Assembly: GCF_002929295.1 (NCBI RefSeq)
Contig: NZ_PJIM01000003.1
Location: forward strand, 496,001-560,000
DNA from: Arthrobacter sp. SX1312
GTDB taxonomy: Bacteria > Actinomycetota > Actinomycetes > Actinomycetales > Micrococcaceae
Direction of reading: 5' to 3'
Length of the DNA: 64,000 bases
Shown: positions 25,117 to 34,459 of the stretch, one piece after another
How the letters are laid out: every line of letters begins with the position of its first letter
How positions within the stretch are numbered: position 1 is the stretch's first letter
Made by a program: the position numbers and the translations under genes
Notes under the pieces: model-generated
The model's input: only the letters and a program-made list of their open reading frames with translations
Told to the model about the DNA's origin: nothing
Database searches by the model: none

Positions 25117-26472
25117 ATGGAACGCGTCCTGATCGCGAACCGCGGGGAGATCGCCGTCCGCATCATTCGCGCCGCCCGGGAACTGGGACTGGAGACCGTC
25201 CTCGCCGCGAGCGAGCCGGACGCCGATTCCTACGCGGCGTCGCTCGCCGACTCCGTCCAAGTGATCGGCCCGGCGCCGGCCGCGAAGAGCTACCTCGACG
25301 GCGCCGCGGTGCTCGCGGCCGCCGAAGCCTCGGGGTGCGACGCGCTCCATCCCGGGTACGGCTTCCTGTCCGAGAACGCGCGCTTCGCCCGCTCCGTCCT
25401 CGACGCCGGCATCACCTGGGTGGGCCCCTCCCCCGACGCCATCGAACTCATGGGCAACAAGTCCCGCGCACGGCAGGCCGCCCAGGACGCCGGCGTCCCG
25501 ACCCTGCCCGGGAGCGACGGCGCGCTGGACCCCGACGTCGACCCCCTCCCCATCGCACGGGAGATCGGCTACCCCCTGGTGGTCAAGGCGTCGTCCGGCG
25601 GCGGAGGGCGCGGCATCCGGCTGGTGACCCAGGAGGAGGACCTCGTCCAGACCCTCGACGTCGCCCGCGCCGAGGCCCAGGCGGCGTTCGGCGATCCGAC
25701 GGTGTACCTCGAGCAGTTCGTCTCCCGCGCACGCCACGTCGAGGTGCAGATCCTCGGCGACGGCGAACGCGTGATCCACCTCGGCGACCGCGACTGCTCG
25801 CTGCAGCGCCGCCAGCAGAAGATCATCGAGGAGGCCCCCGCCCCCCTGCTGCCCGACGCCGTCCGCGACACCATCCGCGCCTCCTCCATCGAGCTCGGCC
25901 GCCAGTGCGGCTATGCCGGCCTGGGAACCGTCGAGTTCCTCTACGACCCGGACCGGGAGCAGGCGGCGTTCATCGAGATGAACACCCGGCTCCAGGTGGA
26001 GCATCCGGTCACGGAGATGGTGACCGGCATCGACCTCATCCGGGAGCAGCTGCTGGTCGCAGCCACGGGCCGCCTCCGCCTCGACCAGGAAGACATCACC
26101 TTCCGGGGCCACGCCTTCGAGTTCCGCATCAACGCCGAGGACCCGTCGCAGGGCTTCATGCCCAGCCCCGGCACCCTGTCCCGTCTCGACTGGCCGGGCG
26201 GCCCCGGGGTGAGGATCGACTCCGGCGTCGTCGCAGGATCCGCCGTCGCACCGTTCTACGACTCCCTGCTCGCCAAGCTCGTGGTGTGGGACGAGACCCG
26301 CACCGAAGCCATCCAGCGGTCGGCGCGGGCATTGGCGGAGGTGAGGATCGACGGCGTCAAGACCACGATCCCGCTCCTGTCGACGGTCCTCCACCGGCCC
26401 GAGGTCCGGGACGTGACCCACCACTCGAAATTCATCGAATCGACCCCCGACCTCCTCGGAGCTGACGCATGA
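25117..26472 (+). CDS. biotin carboxylase subunit
   Basis: A 451-residue AccC-type biotin carboxylase: N-terminal ERVLIANRGEIAVRIIRAARELG, ATP-grasp loop ASSGGGGRGIR, RHVEVQILGDG, DCSLQRRQQKIIEEAPAP and metal/ATP residues in EMNTRLQVEHPVTE, each at its usual place. It carboxylates the biotin of the adjacent carrier with ATP and bicarbonate. Length equals that of free-standing AccC. The carboxyl acceptor should be handled by the KipI/KipA pair that follows; those two domains are the carboxyltransferase of urea carboxylase. Stop overlaps kipI by 4 bases. Confidence 0.95.
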   Translation: MERVLIANRGEIAVRIIRAARELGLETVLAASEPDADSYAASLADSVQVIGPAPAAKSYLDGAAVLAAAEASGCDALHPGYGFLSENARFARSVLDAGITWVGPSPDAIELMGNKSRARQAAQDAGVPTLPGSDGALDPDVDPLPIAREIGYPLVVKASSGGGGRGIRLVTQEEDLVQTLDVARAEAQAAFGDPTVYLEQFVSRARHVEVQILGDGERVIHLGDRDCSLQRRQQKIIEEAPAPLLPDAVRDTIRASSIELGRQCGYAGLGTVEFLYDPDREQAAFIEMNTRLQVEHPVTEMVTGIDLIREQLLVAATGRLRLDQEDITFRGHAFEFRINAEDPSQGFMPSPGTLSRLDWPGGPGVRIDSGVVAGSAVAPFYDSLLAKLVVWDETRTEAIQRSARALAEVRIDGVKTTIPLLSTVLHRPEVRDVTHHSKFIESTPDLLGADA

Positions 26473-27371
26473 GCCACGCACCCCAGCACCTCGAGGCCGC
26501 CCGCTACACGTGGGGCGGCGACGAGTTCCTCTTCGTCGAGATCTCCGAGAGCATGAGCCTCGCCGCCAACTTCAAGGCGAACGCGATGGCGGCCCGGCTC
26601 GCCGCGCGTGCCATCGACGGCGTCGTGGACATCTGCCCCGCCAACGCCTCCCTGCTGGTGCGTTTCGATCCCGACACGGTGCCGCCGGACGAGCTGGAGT
26701 CACTCGTGAGGGAGGTCGAGGAGGAGGTCGCGCACCTGAGCGAACAGACACTCGAGACCCGGATCATCGAGATCCCGGTCTGGTACGACGACCCCTACAC
26801 CCGGGAGACCGGCGCGCGCTTCCGCAAGGGCCACCAGCGGCCCGAGGGCACGGACCTCGATTTCGCGGCGGAGGAGAACGGCCTGTCCTCGCCGCAGGAG
26901 TTCATCCGGAAGCACCACGAGTCGCCGTGGCTGGTGTCGATGGTGGGATTCGTGGCCGGCCTGCCGTTCATGTTCCAGATCGTCCCGCACGAGGATCAGC
27001 TCGAGGTCCCCAAGTACCTCAGCCCACGCACCGACACCCCGCCACTGACGGTGGGGCACGGAGGATGCTTCGCCTGCATCTACTCGGTGAGGGGCGCCGG
27101 CGGTTATCAGATGTTCGGTATCGCCGCGGCGCCGATCTTCGATCCTGCCCAGAAGCTCGCCGACTTCTCGGACTTCATGATCTTCTTCCGACCGGGTGAC
27201 ATCGTGAAGTTCAAGCCGATCGACGAGGACGAATACACGGCGATCCAGGCGGAGGTGGAAGCGGGAACCTTCACCTATCGCCAGACGCCCGTGACCTTCG
27301 ACCTGCAGAAGGCCCTGACCGACCCCTCCGCGCACAACCGGGACATTCTGGAGAAGCTCAATGGCATTTGA
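26469..27371 (+). CDS. pxpB: KipI/PxpB-like carboxyltransferase subunit
   Basis: A 300-residue AHS1/KipI-family protein. Features: GGDEFLFVEISESMSLAANF near the start, SLLVRFDP, IIEIPVWYDD, and the cyclophilin-like half with VGFVAGLPFMFQI and GGCFACIYSVRGAGGYQMFGI, where the family usually has G.p.G.G..iiG. It is longer than B. subtilis KipI (about 240), with an inserted segment around 115-150 (YTRETGARFRKGHQRPEG, LDFAAEENGLSS). Coupled to the biotin carboxylase by ATGA and to kipA by an 11-base overlap. Together KipI-KipA form the lactam/urea-type carboxyltransferase. Confidence 0.88.
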   Translation: MSHAPQHLEAARYTWGGDEFLFVEISESMSLAANFKANAMAARLAARAIDGVVDICPANASLLVRFDPDTVPPDELESLVREVEEEVAHLSEQTLETRIIEIPVWYDDPYTRETGARFRKGHQRPEGTDLDFAAEENGLSSPQEFIRKHHESPWLVSMVGFVAGLPFMFQIVPHEDQLEVPKYLSPRTDTPPLTVGHGGCFACIYSVRGAGGYQMFGIAAAPIFDPAQKLADFSDFMIFFRPGDIVKFKPIDEDEYTAIQAEVEAGTFTYRQTPVTFDLQKALTDPSAHNRDILEKLNGI

Positions 27372-28323
27372 CATCCTCGAACCCGGCCTCGCGACCTCGG
27401 TCCAGGACCGGGGCCGGTTCGGCTACTACAACGTGGGCATCCCGCAGGGCGGGGCCATGGACCAGTTGTCCGCATCCATGGCGAATGCGCTCGTGGGCAA
27501 CACCGCCGACGATGCCGTCCTCGAATGCGCCTACCTCGGGCCGCGCTTCACCACGGACACCGACGCCGTCATCGCCGTCACGGGTGCGCCCGTCGAGGTG
27601 CGGGTGAACGGGACGCCGGTGGACGAGTGGAGCCGCCTGTCGCTGGCCGCGGGCGACGAGGTGTCCTTCGGGATGCTCTCCGGCGGGACGCGCTACTACA
27701 TCGCCGTGCAGGGCGGGATCGACGTGCCCGTGGTCCTCGGGAGTCGCAGCACCTACACGCTGGGCGCCCTCGGCGGCTTCCAGGGCCGCGCCCTCAAGGC
27801 CGGCGACACCGTCCCGGTCGGCGCCCCCTCCGGCTCCGGGCCCGCCATGGACGTGATTCCCGAGAACCTGCGCCCCGTCCATGCGAAGGAAGTGACGGTC
27901 CGCATCCTGCCCGGCCTCTACGACCACCGCCTGACCGCGGAGGGCATGGAGACGCTCGTCAGCGCGGCGTGGAAACTGACCCCCGTGGCGGACCGCATGG
28001 GCCTGCGGTACTCGGGGCCGGACCTGGAATGGAAGCCGCGCATCCAGCCGTTCGGCGCGGGGTCCGACCCCTCGAACATCGTGGACGCGGGCTACGCCAT
28101 CGGATCGATCCAGGTGCCGGGCGGCAAGGAGCCGATCGTGCTGCACCGCGACGCCGTCTCGGGCGGCGGGTACGCGATGGTCGCGACGGTCATCAGCGCC
28201 GACATGGACGTCGTCGCCCGGAGCGCGCCGGGGACGCTGACCCATTTCGAGCCCGTGACGATGGAGCAGGCCCTCGCGGCGCGAGCGGACGCAGCGGAGG
28301 TGCGGCGCGCCGTCTGGGCGTGA
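27361..28323 (+). CDS. pxpC: KipA/PxpC-like carboxyltransferase subunit
   Basis: A 320-residue AHS2/KipA-family protein: FDILEPGLATSVQDRGRFGYYNVGIPQGGAMDQ (by position 3-35) is the signature start, followed by NALVGN, AVIAVTGAP, YIAVQGGIDVPVVLGSRSTYTLGALGGFQGR (by position 117-147) and SNIVDAGYAIGSIQVPG. Last gene of the pxpA-carrier-carboxylase-kipI operon, overlapping kipI by 11 bases. It ends 15 bases from the convergent lacI-type gene. Substrate of the complex is not visible; 5-oxoproline, another lactam, or a urea/allophanate relative are all possible. Confidence 0.9.
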   Translation: MAFDILEPGLATSVQDRGRFGYYNVGIPQGGAMDQLSASMANALVGNTADDAVLECAYLGPRFTTDTDAVIAVTGAPVEVRVNGTPVDEWSRLSLAAGDEVSFGMLSGGTRYYIAVQGGIDVPVVLGSRSTYTLGALGGFQGRALKAGDTVPVGAPSGSGPAMDVIPENLRPVHAKEVTVRILPGLYDHRLTAEGMETLVSAAWKLTPVADRMGLRYSGPDLEWKPRIQPFGAGSDPSNIVDAGYAIGSIQVPGGKEPIVLHRDAVSGGGYAMVATVISADMDVVARSAPGTLTHFEPVTMEQALAARADAAEVRRAVWA

Positions 28324-28338
28324 GGTCGAGGGCCCGGG

Positions 28339-29403
28339 TCAGCCGACCCGCACGCCCCGCCTCGCCCCGACGGCGCCCGATGCGCTGCTCTCCCGCACGA
28401 AGAGTTCCGGCCGGTGGCGTACCGACGCGACATCCTCCCCTGCCATGACTCGCCGGAGCATCCCGACGGCTTCCCGGCCGATCTCGAGCATCGGCGAGCG
28501 CACCGACGAGAGCGGGATGGGCAACTGCGCGGCCAGGGAGGTGTCGTTGAACCCGACGACGGCGATGTCCTGGCCGACGACGAGCCCCGCGGCGCGGAAC
28601 GCGCCCATGGCGCCGATGGCGGCGAAGTCGTTGACGGCGAAGACGGCGGTCGGGGGCTCCCCGGGTCGGCTCAGCAGTTCATCGCCCGCCCGGCGGCCGC
28701 CCTCGGTGTCGAAGCGCGAGGGCAGGATCCGGTCCCCGGGCACGTCCCCTCCCAGTTCGTTCCAGCGTTCCACGAAACCGTCGGTGCGGTCCACGCCCGT
28801 GCTCGCGTAGGGCTCGCCCGCGATGATCGCGACGGAGCGGTGTCCCGTGGTCCACAGGTGGTCCGCGACGAGCCTGCCTCCGCCCGTGTCGTCACACGTG
28901 GAGGAGGGGAACCCCGGGTAACGGCGGTTCATGAGGACGAAGGGCACGTGTCGCTTCACGAGGTCGTCCACCAGGCTGCTGCCTGCATGGACGTCGCCGA
29001 GGATCAGGCCGTCCACCCGCCGCGCCAGCATGATCTCGGCCTTGCGGCGCTGCTCGTCGAGGTCGTCGTGGGAGTTCATCACGAAGGTCGAGTGGTTGCT
29101 CTCGGCCGCGGCCTCCTCGACGCCCTCGTACATGGTCGCCAGGACGATGTCCGAGAGGCGGGGCACGATGACGCCGATGGCCCGCGTGCGCCGGGTGCGC
29201 AGGCCGGTTGCCTGCGGGTCGGGTGAGTAGCCCCTCAGCTGTGCCAGGTCACGCACTTTCCGTGCGGTCTCCTTCGACGCCGCCCCGCGCGCCACCGCCG
29301 AATCGGAGTGCAGCACGCGGGAGACCGTCGAGACATGGATGCCGAGCTCCGCGGCGAGGTCCTTCAGGGTGACTGCTGCGCGCCCCCTGCCTGATGAATC
29401 CAC
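28339..29403 (-). CDS. LacI-family transcriptional regulator
   Basis: A 354-residue repressor with the LacI helix-turn-helix and hinge (VTLKDLAAELGIHVSTVSRVL, about 11-31; hinge RGYSPDPQATGLRTRRT) and a periplasmic-binding-like sensor domain (IGVIVPRLSDIVLATMYEG, VDGLILGD, TAVFAVNDFAAIGAMGAF). GTG start at 29403. It is divergent from the asparaginase operon, whose leader carries two CG-centred operators typical of this family. The PxpA operon converges on it from the other side, so the two operons flank one regulator. Confidence 0.93.
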   Translation of the reverse strand: MDSSGRGRAAVTLKDLAAELGIHVSTVSRVLHSDSAVARGAASKETARKVRDLAQLRGYSPDPQATGLRTRRTRAIGVIVPRLSDIVLATMYEGVEEAAAESNHSTFVMNSHDDLDEQRRKAEIMLARRVDGLILGDVHAGSSLVDDLVKRHVPFVLMNRRYPGFPSSTCDDTGGGRLVADHLWTTGHRSVAIIAGEPYASTGVDRTDGFVERWNELGGDVPGDRILPSRFDTEGGRRAGDELLSRPGEPPTAVFAVNDFAAIGAMGAFRAAGLVVGQDIAVVGFNDTSLAAQLPIPLSSVRSPMLEIGREAVGMLRRVMAGEDVASVRHRPELFVRESSASGAVGARRGVRVG

Positions 29404-29500
29404 GTTCTCCCCCTTCGCCCTGCGGATTTGTTTCGGCTACATGAAATCTCAGCCGATCCATTGACGAGACCAAGGTCACATCCTATGGTTTTCCTCATTC

Positions 29501-29518
29501 AACCCAAACGTTTGGGTT
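29501..29518. promoter_or_regulatory. LacI-type operator O1
   Basis: AACCCAAACGTTTGGGTT is a perfect 18-bp palindrome with the central CG typical of LacI/CcpA-family operators. It lies 98 bases upstream of the lacI-type start and 107 upstream of the asparaginase start. Confidence 0.85.
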
Positions 29519-29593
29519 TCGTCCAGTTCCACTGAGGTCGCACACCTGCAGAACCCTCGTCACCGCTGGGGCGCTCTGCTTTCCGCAACTCTC

Positions 29594-29609
29594 ACCCAAA
29601 CGATTGGGT
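29594..29609. promoter_or_regulatory. LacI-type operator O2
   Basis: ACCCAAACGATTGGGT repeats the core of O1 with one central asymmetry. It ends 15 bases before the asparaginase ATG and just before its ribosome site, so binding here would block transcription or initiation. Its centre is 92 bases from that of O1, allowing looping. Confidence 0.83.
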
Positions 29610-29624
29610 AAGGAGGCAGCACCG

Positions 29625-30647
29625 ATGGAATCAGTCACCGGGCACGTCGTGCTCCTGGCAACGGGTGGCACGATCGCCTCCCGGGTCGACGCCACGGACG
29701 GCGCGACCGTGGCCGCCGATACAGGCGGCACGGTCCTCGCCGCGGCGGGCACGAGCGCCGCCGTCCAGGTCGTGGACCTCATGCAGAAGGGCTCGTACCT
29801 CCTCACCTTCGACGACATGCTCGCGGTGTGCGAGGCGGTCCACGCCGCACTCGAAGCACCGGAGACGCTCGGGGTCGTCGTCACCCATGGCACCGACACG
29901 ATGGAGGAGACCGCGTACCTCGCCGACCTCCTCCACGACGACCCGCGACCGGTGGTCTTCACGGGATCGCAGCGCGCGGCCGACAGCCCGGCGCCGGACG
30001 GCCCGGAGAACCTGCGCACCGCGATCACCCTCGCAGCATCCTCCGAGGCCCGGGGAAGGGGCGCACTGATCGTGTTCGACGGCGAGGTCTTCGCCCTTCC
30101 CGGGACGCGGAAGACCGAGACGACGAAGCTCCGTGCGTTCGGCAATCCCGACCTGGGGTCGGCGGGGTCGGTCGCGACCACCGGAGAGGTCCTGCTGGGG
30201 GCTGCTCCCCGGCGGCTGGCCGCGCTCGACATCCCCCCGACCGGCGCGGGCAGCCGCGTGGACATCGTCGCCTGCTACCCGGGAGCCGACGCGACCCTGT
30301 TCACCGCGGCACTCGCCGCCGGCGCCCGCGGGATCGTCCTCGAAGCCACCGGGCTGGGTAACGCCAATGCGGAGCTCAGCGACGCCGTACGCCATGCCGT
30401 GCAGGACGGCGTCGTCGTCGTCACCAGCACCCGCGTCCACGCCGGACCGGTGCTGGGCGTGTACGGAGCAGGTGGCGGCAGGACGCTCGAGGACGCAGGA
30501 GCCGTCCCGTCCGGTTTGCTCCGACCGTCCCAGGCCCGCACCCTCCTGCAGGCGCTGCTCGCGCTCGGCCTGCCCGCCGAGCAGGTGGTCCACCAGATCC
30601 GCCGGCGCGGCGACCCGGCACTCCTGGCTCCCGTTCCGCCCCACTGA
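29625..30647 (+). CDS. asparaginase family amidohydrolase
   Basis: A 340-residue L-asparaginase/glutaminase family enzyme. Nucleophile Thr16 lies in [10 protein letters not shown], and the second active-site pair Thr90-Asp91 in [14 protein letters not shown]. It releases ammonia from asparagine-like amides. Length and motifs suit the type I/II bacterial family; no signal peptide is present, so it acts in the cytoplasm. ATG 29625 has AAGGAGG 9 bases upstream. First gene of a five-gene operon with an imidase-like deacetylase, which suggests it may hydrolyse a half-amide product rather than free asparagine (inference). Confidence 0.9.
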   Translation: MESVTGHVVLLATGGTIASRVDATDGATVAADTGGTVLAAAGTSAAVQVVDLMQKGSYLLTFDDMLAVCEAVHAALEAPETLGVVVTHGTDTMEETAYLADLLHDDPRPVVFTGSQRAADSPAPDGPENLRTAITLAASSEARGRGALIVFDGEVFALPGTRKTETTKLRAFGNPDLGSAGSVATTGEVLLGAAPRRLAALDIPPTGAGSRVDIVACYPGADATLFTAALAAGARGIVLEATGLGNANAELSDAVRHAVQDGVVVVTSTRVHAGPVLGVYGAGGGRTLEDAGAVPSGLLRPSQARTLLQALLALGLPAEQVVHQIRRRGDPALLAPVPPH

Positions 30648-30691
30648 CCGTTTCCCCGATTCGACCCACCCGCACCAGGAAAGGCCCACCC

Positions 30692-31579
30692 ATGACGAAA
30701 GACATCCAGATCGCCTTCGGCGTCGACGTCGATGCAGTTGCCGGAATGCTCGGCTCCTACGGCGGCGAGGACTCCCCCTGCGACATCTCCCGCGGACTCT
30801 TCAGCGGAGACGTCGGAGGCCCGCGGATCCTCCGCCTCTTCGAGAAGTACTCCCTCCCCTCCACCTGGTTCGTCCCGGGCCACTCGCTCGAGACCTTCCC
30901 CGATCTCACCCGGATGATCGTCGACGCAGGGCACGAGATCGGCGTCCACGGCTACTCCCACGAGAACCCGATCGCCATGACCCGCGAACAGGAGACGGCG
31001 ATCCTCGACAGGTCCATCGAGCTCATCGAGAAGGTCTCGGGACGTCGCCCCACGGGCTACGTCGCACCGTGGTGGGAGTTCTCCCCCATCACCAACGAGA
31101 TCCTGCTCGAGCGCGGCATCAAGTACGACCACTCCCTCATGCACAACGACTTCGAGCCCTACTACGTGAGGGTCGGGGACAGCTGGACGAAGATCGACTA
31201 CAGCCGGCCCGCCGAGGCCTGGATGAAGCCGCTCGTCCGGGGGCGGGAGACCGACCTCGTCGAGATCCCGGCGAACTGGTACCTCGACGACCTCCCTCCG
31301 ATGATGTTCATCAAGGCGGCGCCCAATTCGCACGGGTTCGTCAATCCGCGGGACATCGAGCAGATGTGGCGGGACCAGTTCGACTGGGTCTACGCCGAGA
31401 TGGACACCGCCGTCTTCACCATGACGATCCACCCGGACGTCTCGGGCCGCCCGCAGGTCCTCCTCATGCTCGAGCGCCTCATCCAGCACTTCAACTCCCA
31501 CGAGGGCGTCACCTGGCACACCTTCGACCAGATCGCCGATTCGTTCCTGGCACGCAACCCCCGAAAGGAAGGCAACTGA
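30692..31579 (+). CDS. polysaccharide deacetylase-fold hydrolase (HpPgdA / PuuE / imidase-like)
   Basis: A 295-residue NodB-fold protein. Metal ligands fit Asp12/Asp14 (FGVDVDA) and His86 with His90 ([10 protein letters not shown]). [32 protein letters not shown] and [14 protein letters not shown] are hallmarks of the cytoplasmic CE4 branch containing Helicobacter PgdA, the PuuE allantoinase and bacterial cyclic imidase, which open C-N bonds in rings. No signal peptide or membrane anchor, which argues against acting on peptidoglycan outside the cell. It sits after the asparaginase and overlaps the MFS gene by one base (TGATG). Confidence 0.9.
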   Translation: MTKDIQIAFGVDVDAVAGMLGSYGGEDSPCDISRGLFSGDVGGPRILRLFEKYSLPSTWFVPGHSLETFPDLTRMIVDAGHEIGVHGYSHENPIAMTREQETAILDRSIELIEKVSGRRPTGYVAPWWEFSPITNEILLERGIKYDHSLMHNDFEPYYVRVGDSWTKIDYSRPAEAWMKPLVRGRETDLVEIPANWYLDDLPPMMFIKAAPNSHGFVNPRDIEQMWRDQFDWVYAEMDTAVFTMTIHPDVSGRPQVLLMLERLIQHFNSHEGVTWHTFDQIADSFLARNPRKEGN

Positions 31580-32967
31580 TGTCCACCAAAGAGGCGGGCG
31601 TCGATCTCTCGACGCCGACCGGGAACGAGCAACGGCAGTTCCCCGTCTTCTCCAAGAAGAAGACCAGCACGGCGACCGTCCTCGCCCTGTGCGCCTGGAC
31701 CGTCGCCGTCTTCGACTACGGGCTGTTCGGCACGCTGCTGCCGGCCATGCAGGAGGAGTTCGGCTGGACGGCACCGGAGGCTTATGCGGTCAACACCTGG
31801 ATCGCCGTCGGAACGGCGATCGTGTGCTTCGGTGTCGGTCCGGTTATCGACCGGCTCGGCCGCAAGAAGGGGATGATGCTCACCGTCGGCGGTACCGCCA
31901 TCGTCTCGGGCGTCACGGCCTTCATCCCCGCCGGCCTCGGCGTCATCAGCAACTCGCTCCTCGTCTTCGTGCGGTCCTTCGGCGGACTGGGCTTCTCCGA
32001 GCAGGCCGTCAACGCGACCTACATGAACGAGGTCTACCAGGTCACGGAGGACGAGCGGAAGCGCAAGCGTCCCGGCTTCCACTACTCCTTCATCCAGGGC
32101 GGCTGGCCACTGGGCTTCCTGCTCGCGAGCGCCCTCGCCCTGGTGTTCCTGCCGCTCCTGGGCTGGCGCGCGCTGTACCTCATGGCGACCATCCCTGCGA
32201 TCATCATCGTGCTGCTCATCAGCAAGAAGCTGAAAGAGACGCCGCAGTTCGAGCTGCACCAGCGCCTCACCGAACTGGAGAAGGGGGGCAAGAGCGACGA
32301 AGCCCACGCGCTGGCGGGCGCCTACGGCGTCGAGCACTCCTCGACGTCGCCGCTCAAGCGCATCTGGGAGGGCGAGTTCCGCCGCAACACGATCGTCTTC
32401 TCGCTCGCCTGGATCCTCAACTTTTTCGGCATCGCGATCTTCAGCGTCCTCGGCACCTCGGTGCTCGCGAACGCCAAGGGCGTGGAACTGTCGGACGCCT
32501 TCTGGATGCTTATCGTCATCAACCTGCTCGCCTACTTCGGCTACGTGTTCCACGGCTGGATCGGCGACAAGGTGGGCCGCAAGCGGACCATCATCGTGGG
32601 CTGGATCATCTCGGGCCTGTCCTTCGCCGTGATGCTGAGCCCGCTCGTGTCCAGCCCGTTCCTGATCATCCTCACGTACGGGACCGGCCTGTTCTTCCTG
32701 GTGGGGCCCTACGCCGCGATCCAGTACTTCATGGCCGAGTGCTACCCCGTGAGCTGCCGTGCCACGGGCCTCGCGTTCATCGGCGCCATGAGCCAGCCCG
32801 GGACGATCATCGGCGGCGCGCTCTTCACGATCGTCGCCGCGCAGGCGGGCACCGGCGCAGCCGCCCTCTGGGTGGGAGCCGTCGGCACCCTGCTCTCCGG
32901 CGTCCTGATGGTCGCCGCGCGACCCGTCGCCGCCGTCGCCCTCGAGGAACCGCATGCAGCAGTCTGA
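31579..32967 (+). CDS. MFS transporter, sugar/metabolite-proton symporter type
   Basis: A 462-residue, 12-helix major facilitator. Conserved loops: [13 protein letters not shown] between helices 2 and 3, and [16 protein letters not shown] between helices 8 and 9. A long central loop (about 205-250: [20 protein letters not shown]) separates the halves. It looks like metabolite/aromatic acid:H+ symporters. ATG 31579 overlaps the deacetylase stop; GAAGG lies 8 bases upstream. It most likely brings in the compound degraded by the operon. Confidence 0.9.
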   Translation: MSTKEAGVDLSTPTGNEQRQFPVFSKKKTSTATVLALCAWTVAVFDYGLFGTLLPAMQEEFGWTAPEAYAVNTWIAVGTAIVCFGVGPVIDRLGRKKGMMLTVGGTAIVSGVTAFIPAGLGVISNSLLVFVRSFGGLGFSEQAVNATYMNEVYQVTEDERKRKRPGFHYSFIQGGWPLGFLLASALALVFLPLLGWRALYLMATIPAIIIVLLISKKLKETPQFELHQRLTELEKGGKSDEAHALAGAYGVEHSSTSPLKRIWEGEFRRNTIVFSLAWILNFFGIAIFSVLGTSVLANAKGVELSDAFWMLIVINLLAYFGYVFHGWIGDKVGRKRTIIVGWIISGLSFAVMLSPLVSSPFLIILTYGTGLFFLVGPYAAIQYFMAECYPVSCRATGLAFIGAMSQPGTIIGGALFTIVAAQAGTGAAALWVGAVGTLLSGVLMVAARPVAAVALEEPHAAV

Positions 32968-33718
32968 GGTAGCCATCGTCACAGGCGCCGCCAGCGGGAT
33001 CGGCCGCGCACTGGCCGTCCACTACGCGGGCCGGAACGTCCGGACCGTCATCGGCACCTTCCCCGGCGACCCGCACGATCCGGAGGAGACCCTCTCCGGC
33101 GTGCGGGCCGCGGGCGGCGACGCCGTCATCCACGAGGTCGACGTGCGCTCCACCGAATCGGTGGACGCCTTCGCCCAGCGCGCCCTGGACGAGTACGGGC
33201 GCCTCGACTACGCCGTCGCGAATGCGGGCATCCTGCGGAACGCCCCGCTCGACGACCTGACGGACGACCTCTGGAACGCGATGCTCGACGTCGACCTGAC
33301 CGGCGTGCTCCGGACGCTCCGGTCGGCGTCCCAGCGGATGACGGGACCCGGTGCGCTCGTCGCCGTGTCCTCGATCGCCGGGGGCATCTACGGATGGGAG
33401 GAACACGCCCATTACGCCGCGGCGAAGTCGGGCGTGCTCGGACTCATCCGGAGCGTCGCCTCGGAGCTGGGTCCGCGGGAGATCCGGGCCAATGCGGTGA
33501 TCCCGGGCCTGATCGAGACACCGCAGTCCCTCGACCCCGTCAACTCCCTCGGTCCCGAGGGCCTCGAACGGGCGGGCAAGGACATCCCGTGGGGTCGTGT
33601 CGGCAGGCCGGAGGAAGTCGCGGACGTGATCGGCTTCCTGACCTCCGACGCCTCCCGCTACGTCACCGGACAGTCGCTGGTCGTCGACGGCGGCCTCACC
33701 ATCAAGATGCGCGCATGA
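32954..33718 (+). CDS. SDR-family oxidoreductase
   Basis: A 254-residue classical short-chain dehydrogenase: cofactor loop VTGAASGIG (9-17), NAG at 90-92, catalytic Ser140, Tyr154 and Lys158 (YAAAK), and the GGLTIKM end typical of the family. It overlaps the MFS gene by 14 bases. Substrate unknown; with the following SDR it may process a hydroxy- or keto-acid produced by the operon. Confidence 0.9.
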   Translation: MQQSEVAIVTGAASGIGRALAVHYAGRNVRTVIGTFPGDPHDPEETLSGVRAAGGDAVIHEVDVRSTESVDAFAQRALDEYGRLDYAVANAGILRNAPLDDLTDDLWNAMLDVDLTGVLRTLRSASQRMTGPGALVAVSSIAGGIYGWEEHAHYAAAKSGVLGLIRSVASELGPREIRANAVIPGLIETPQSLDPVNSLGPEGLERAGKDIPWGRVGRPEEVADVIGFLTSDASRYVTGQSLVVDGGLTIKMRA

Positions 33719-34437
33719 CGGCGGGCCCGGACGGTCGCCGGACGGGACCCCGGGCCGTCGTCGTGACCGGCGGTGGCAGCGGCATCGGCGCGGCGATCGC
33801 CGAGGCGTTCGCCGCCCAGGGGGACAGGGTGGTGGTGATGGACCGTGTCCCAGGTCCGGGGATCATCGAGGTCGACGTCGCACGGGAAGAGAGCGTGAGG
33901 GAGGCCTTCGCGGAGGCACGCGACGGGATCGGGACCATCGACGTCCTGGTCAACAGCGCCGGGCTGCTCACCGAGTCCCCCCTCGAGGACATGACGCTCG
34001 CGCTGTGGACGGAGACCATCTCGGTGGACCTCACCGGCGTGTTCCTGTGCTGCCGGGAGGTCGTCGGTCCCATGCGGCACCAGCGGTGGGGAAGGATCAT
34101 CAACATCTCCTCGCAGCTCGGCATCAAGGGCGGCATGGGGCTGGGTCATTACAGCGCAGCGAAGGCAGGCGTGATCGGCATGACCAAGGCGCTCGCCCTC
34201 GAGGTCTCGGCGGACAACGTGCTCGCCAACTGCATCGCCCCGGGGCCGATCGAGACGCCGCTCGTGGACGCGATCTCCGAGGACTGGAAGGCCGCGAAGC
34301 GCAAGGAGCTGCCGCTGCGGAGGTTCGGCCTGCCGGCCGAGGTCGCACCGACAGCCCTGCTCCTCGCGAGCGATCCGGGCGGGAACCTCTTCGTCGGCCA
34401 GACGCTCGGCCCCAACTCGGGTGACGTGATGCCGTGA
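33715..34437 (+). CDS. SDR-family oxidoreductase
   Basis: A 240-residue classical [14 protein letters not shown] (15-25), VNSAG (79-83), Ser133, Tyr146 and Lys150 (YSAAK), and [12 protein letters not shown]. Overlaps the previous SDR by 4 bases (ATGA). The acid after beta strand 2 is Asp43 (VVMDR), which favours NAD(H) over NADP(H). Last clear gene of the LacI-controlled operon. Confidence 0.9.
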   Translation: MTAGPDGRRTGPRAVVVTGGGSGIGAAIAEAFAAQGDRVVVMDRVPGPGIIEVDVAREESVREAFAEARDGIGTIDVLVNSAGLLTESPLEDMTLALWTETISVDLTGVFLCCREVVGPMRHQRWGRIINISSQLGIKGGMGLGHYSAAKAGVIGMTKALALEVSADNVLANCIAPGPIETPLVDAISEDWKAAKRKELPLRRFGLPAEVAPTALLLASDPGGNLFVGQTLGPNSGDVMP

Positions 34438-34459
34438 CGGCTCGCGTCCTGGACCTCTG

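Noticed and set aside
30133-32967. 944-codon frame ending in the MFS transporter
   Set aside because: The first 480 codons are shadow reading of the asparaginase and deacetylase genes; the transporter starts at 31579.
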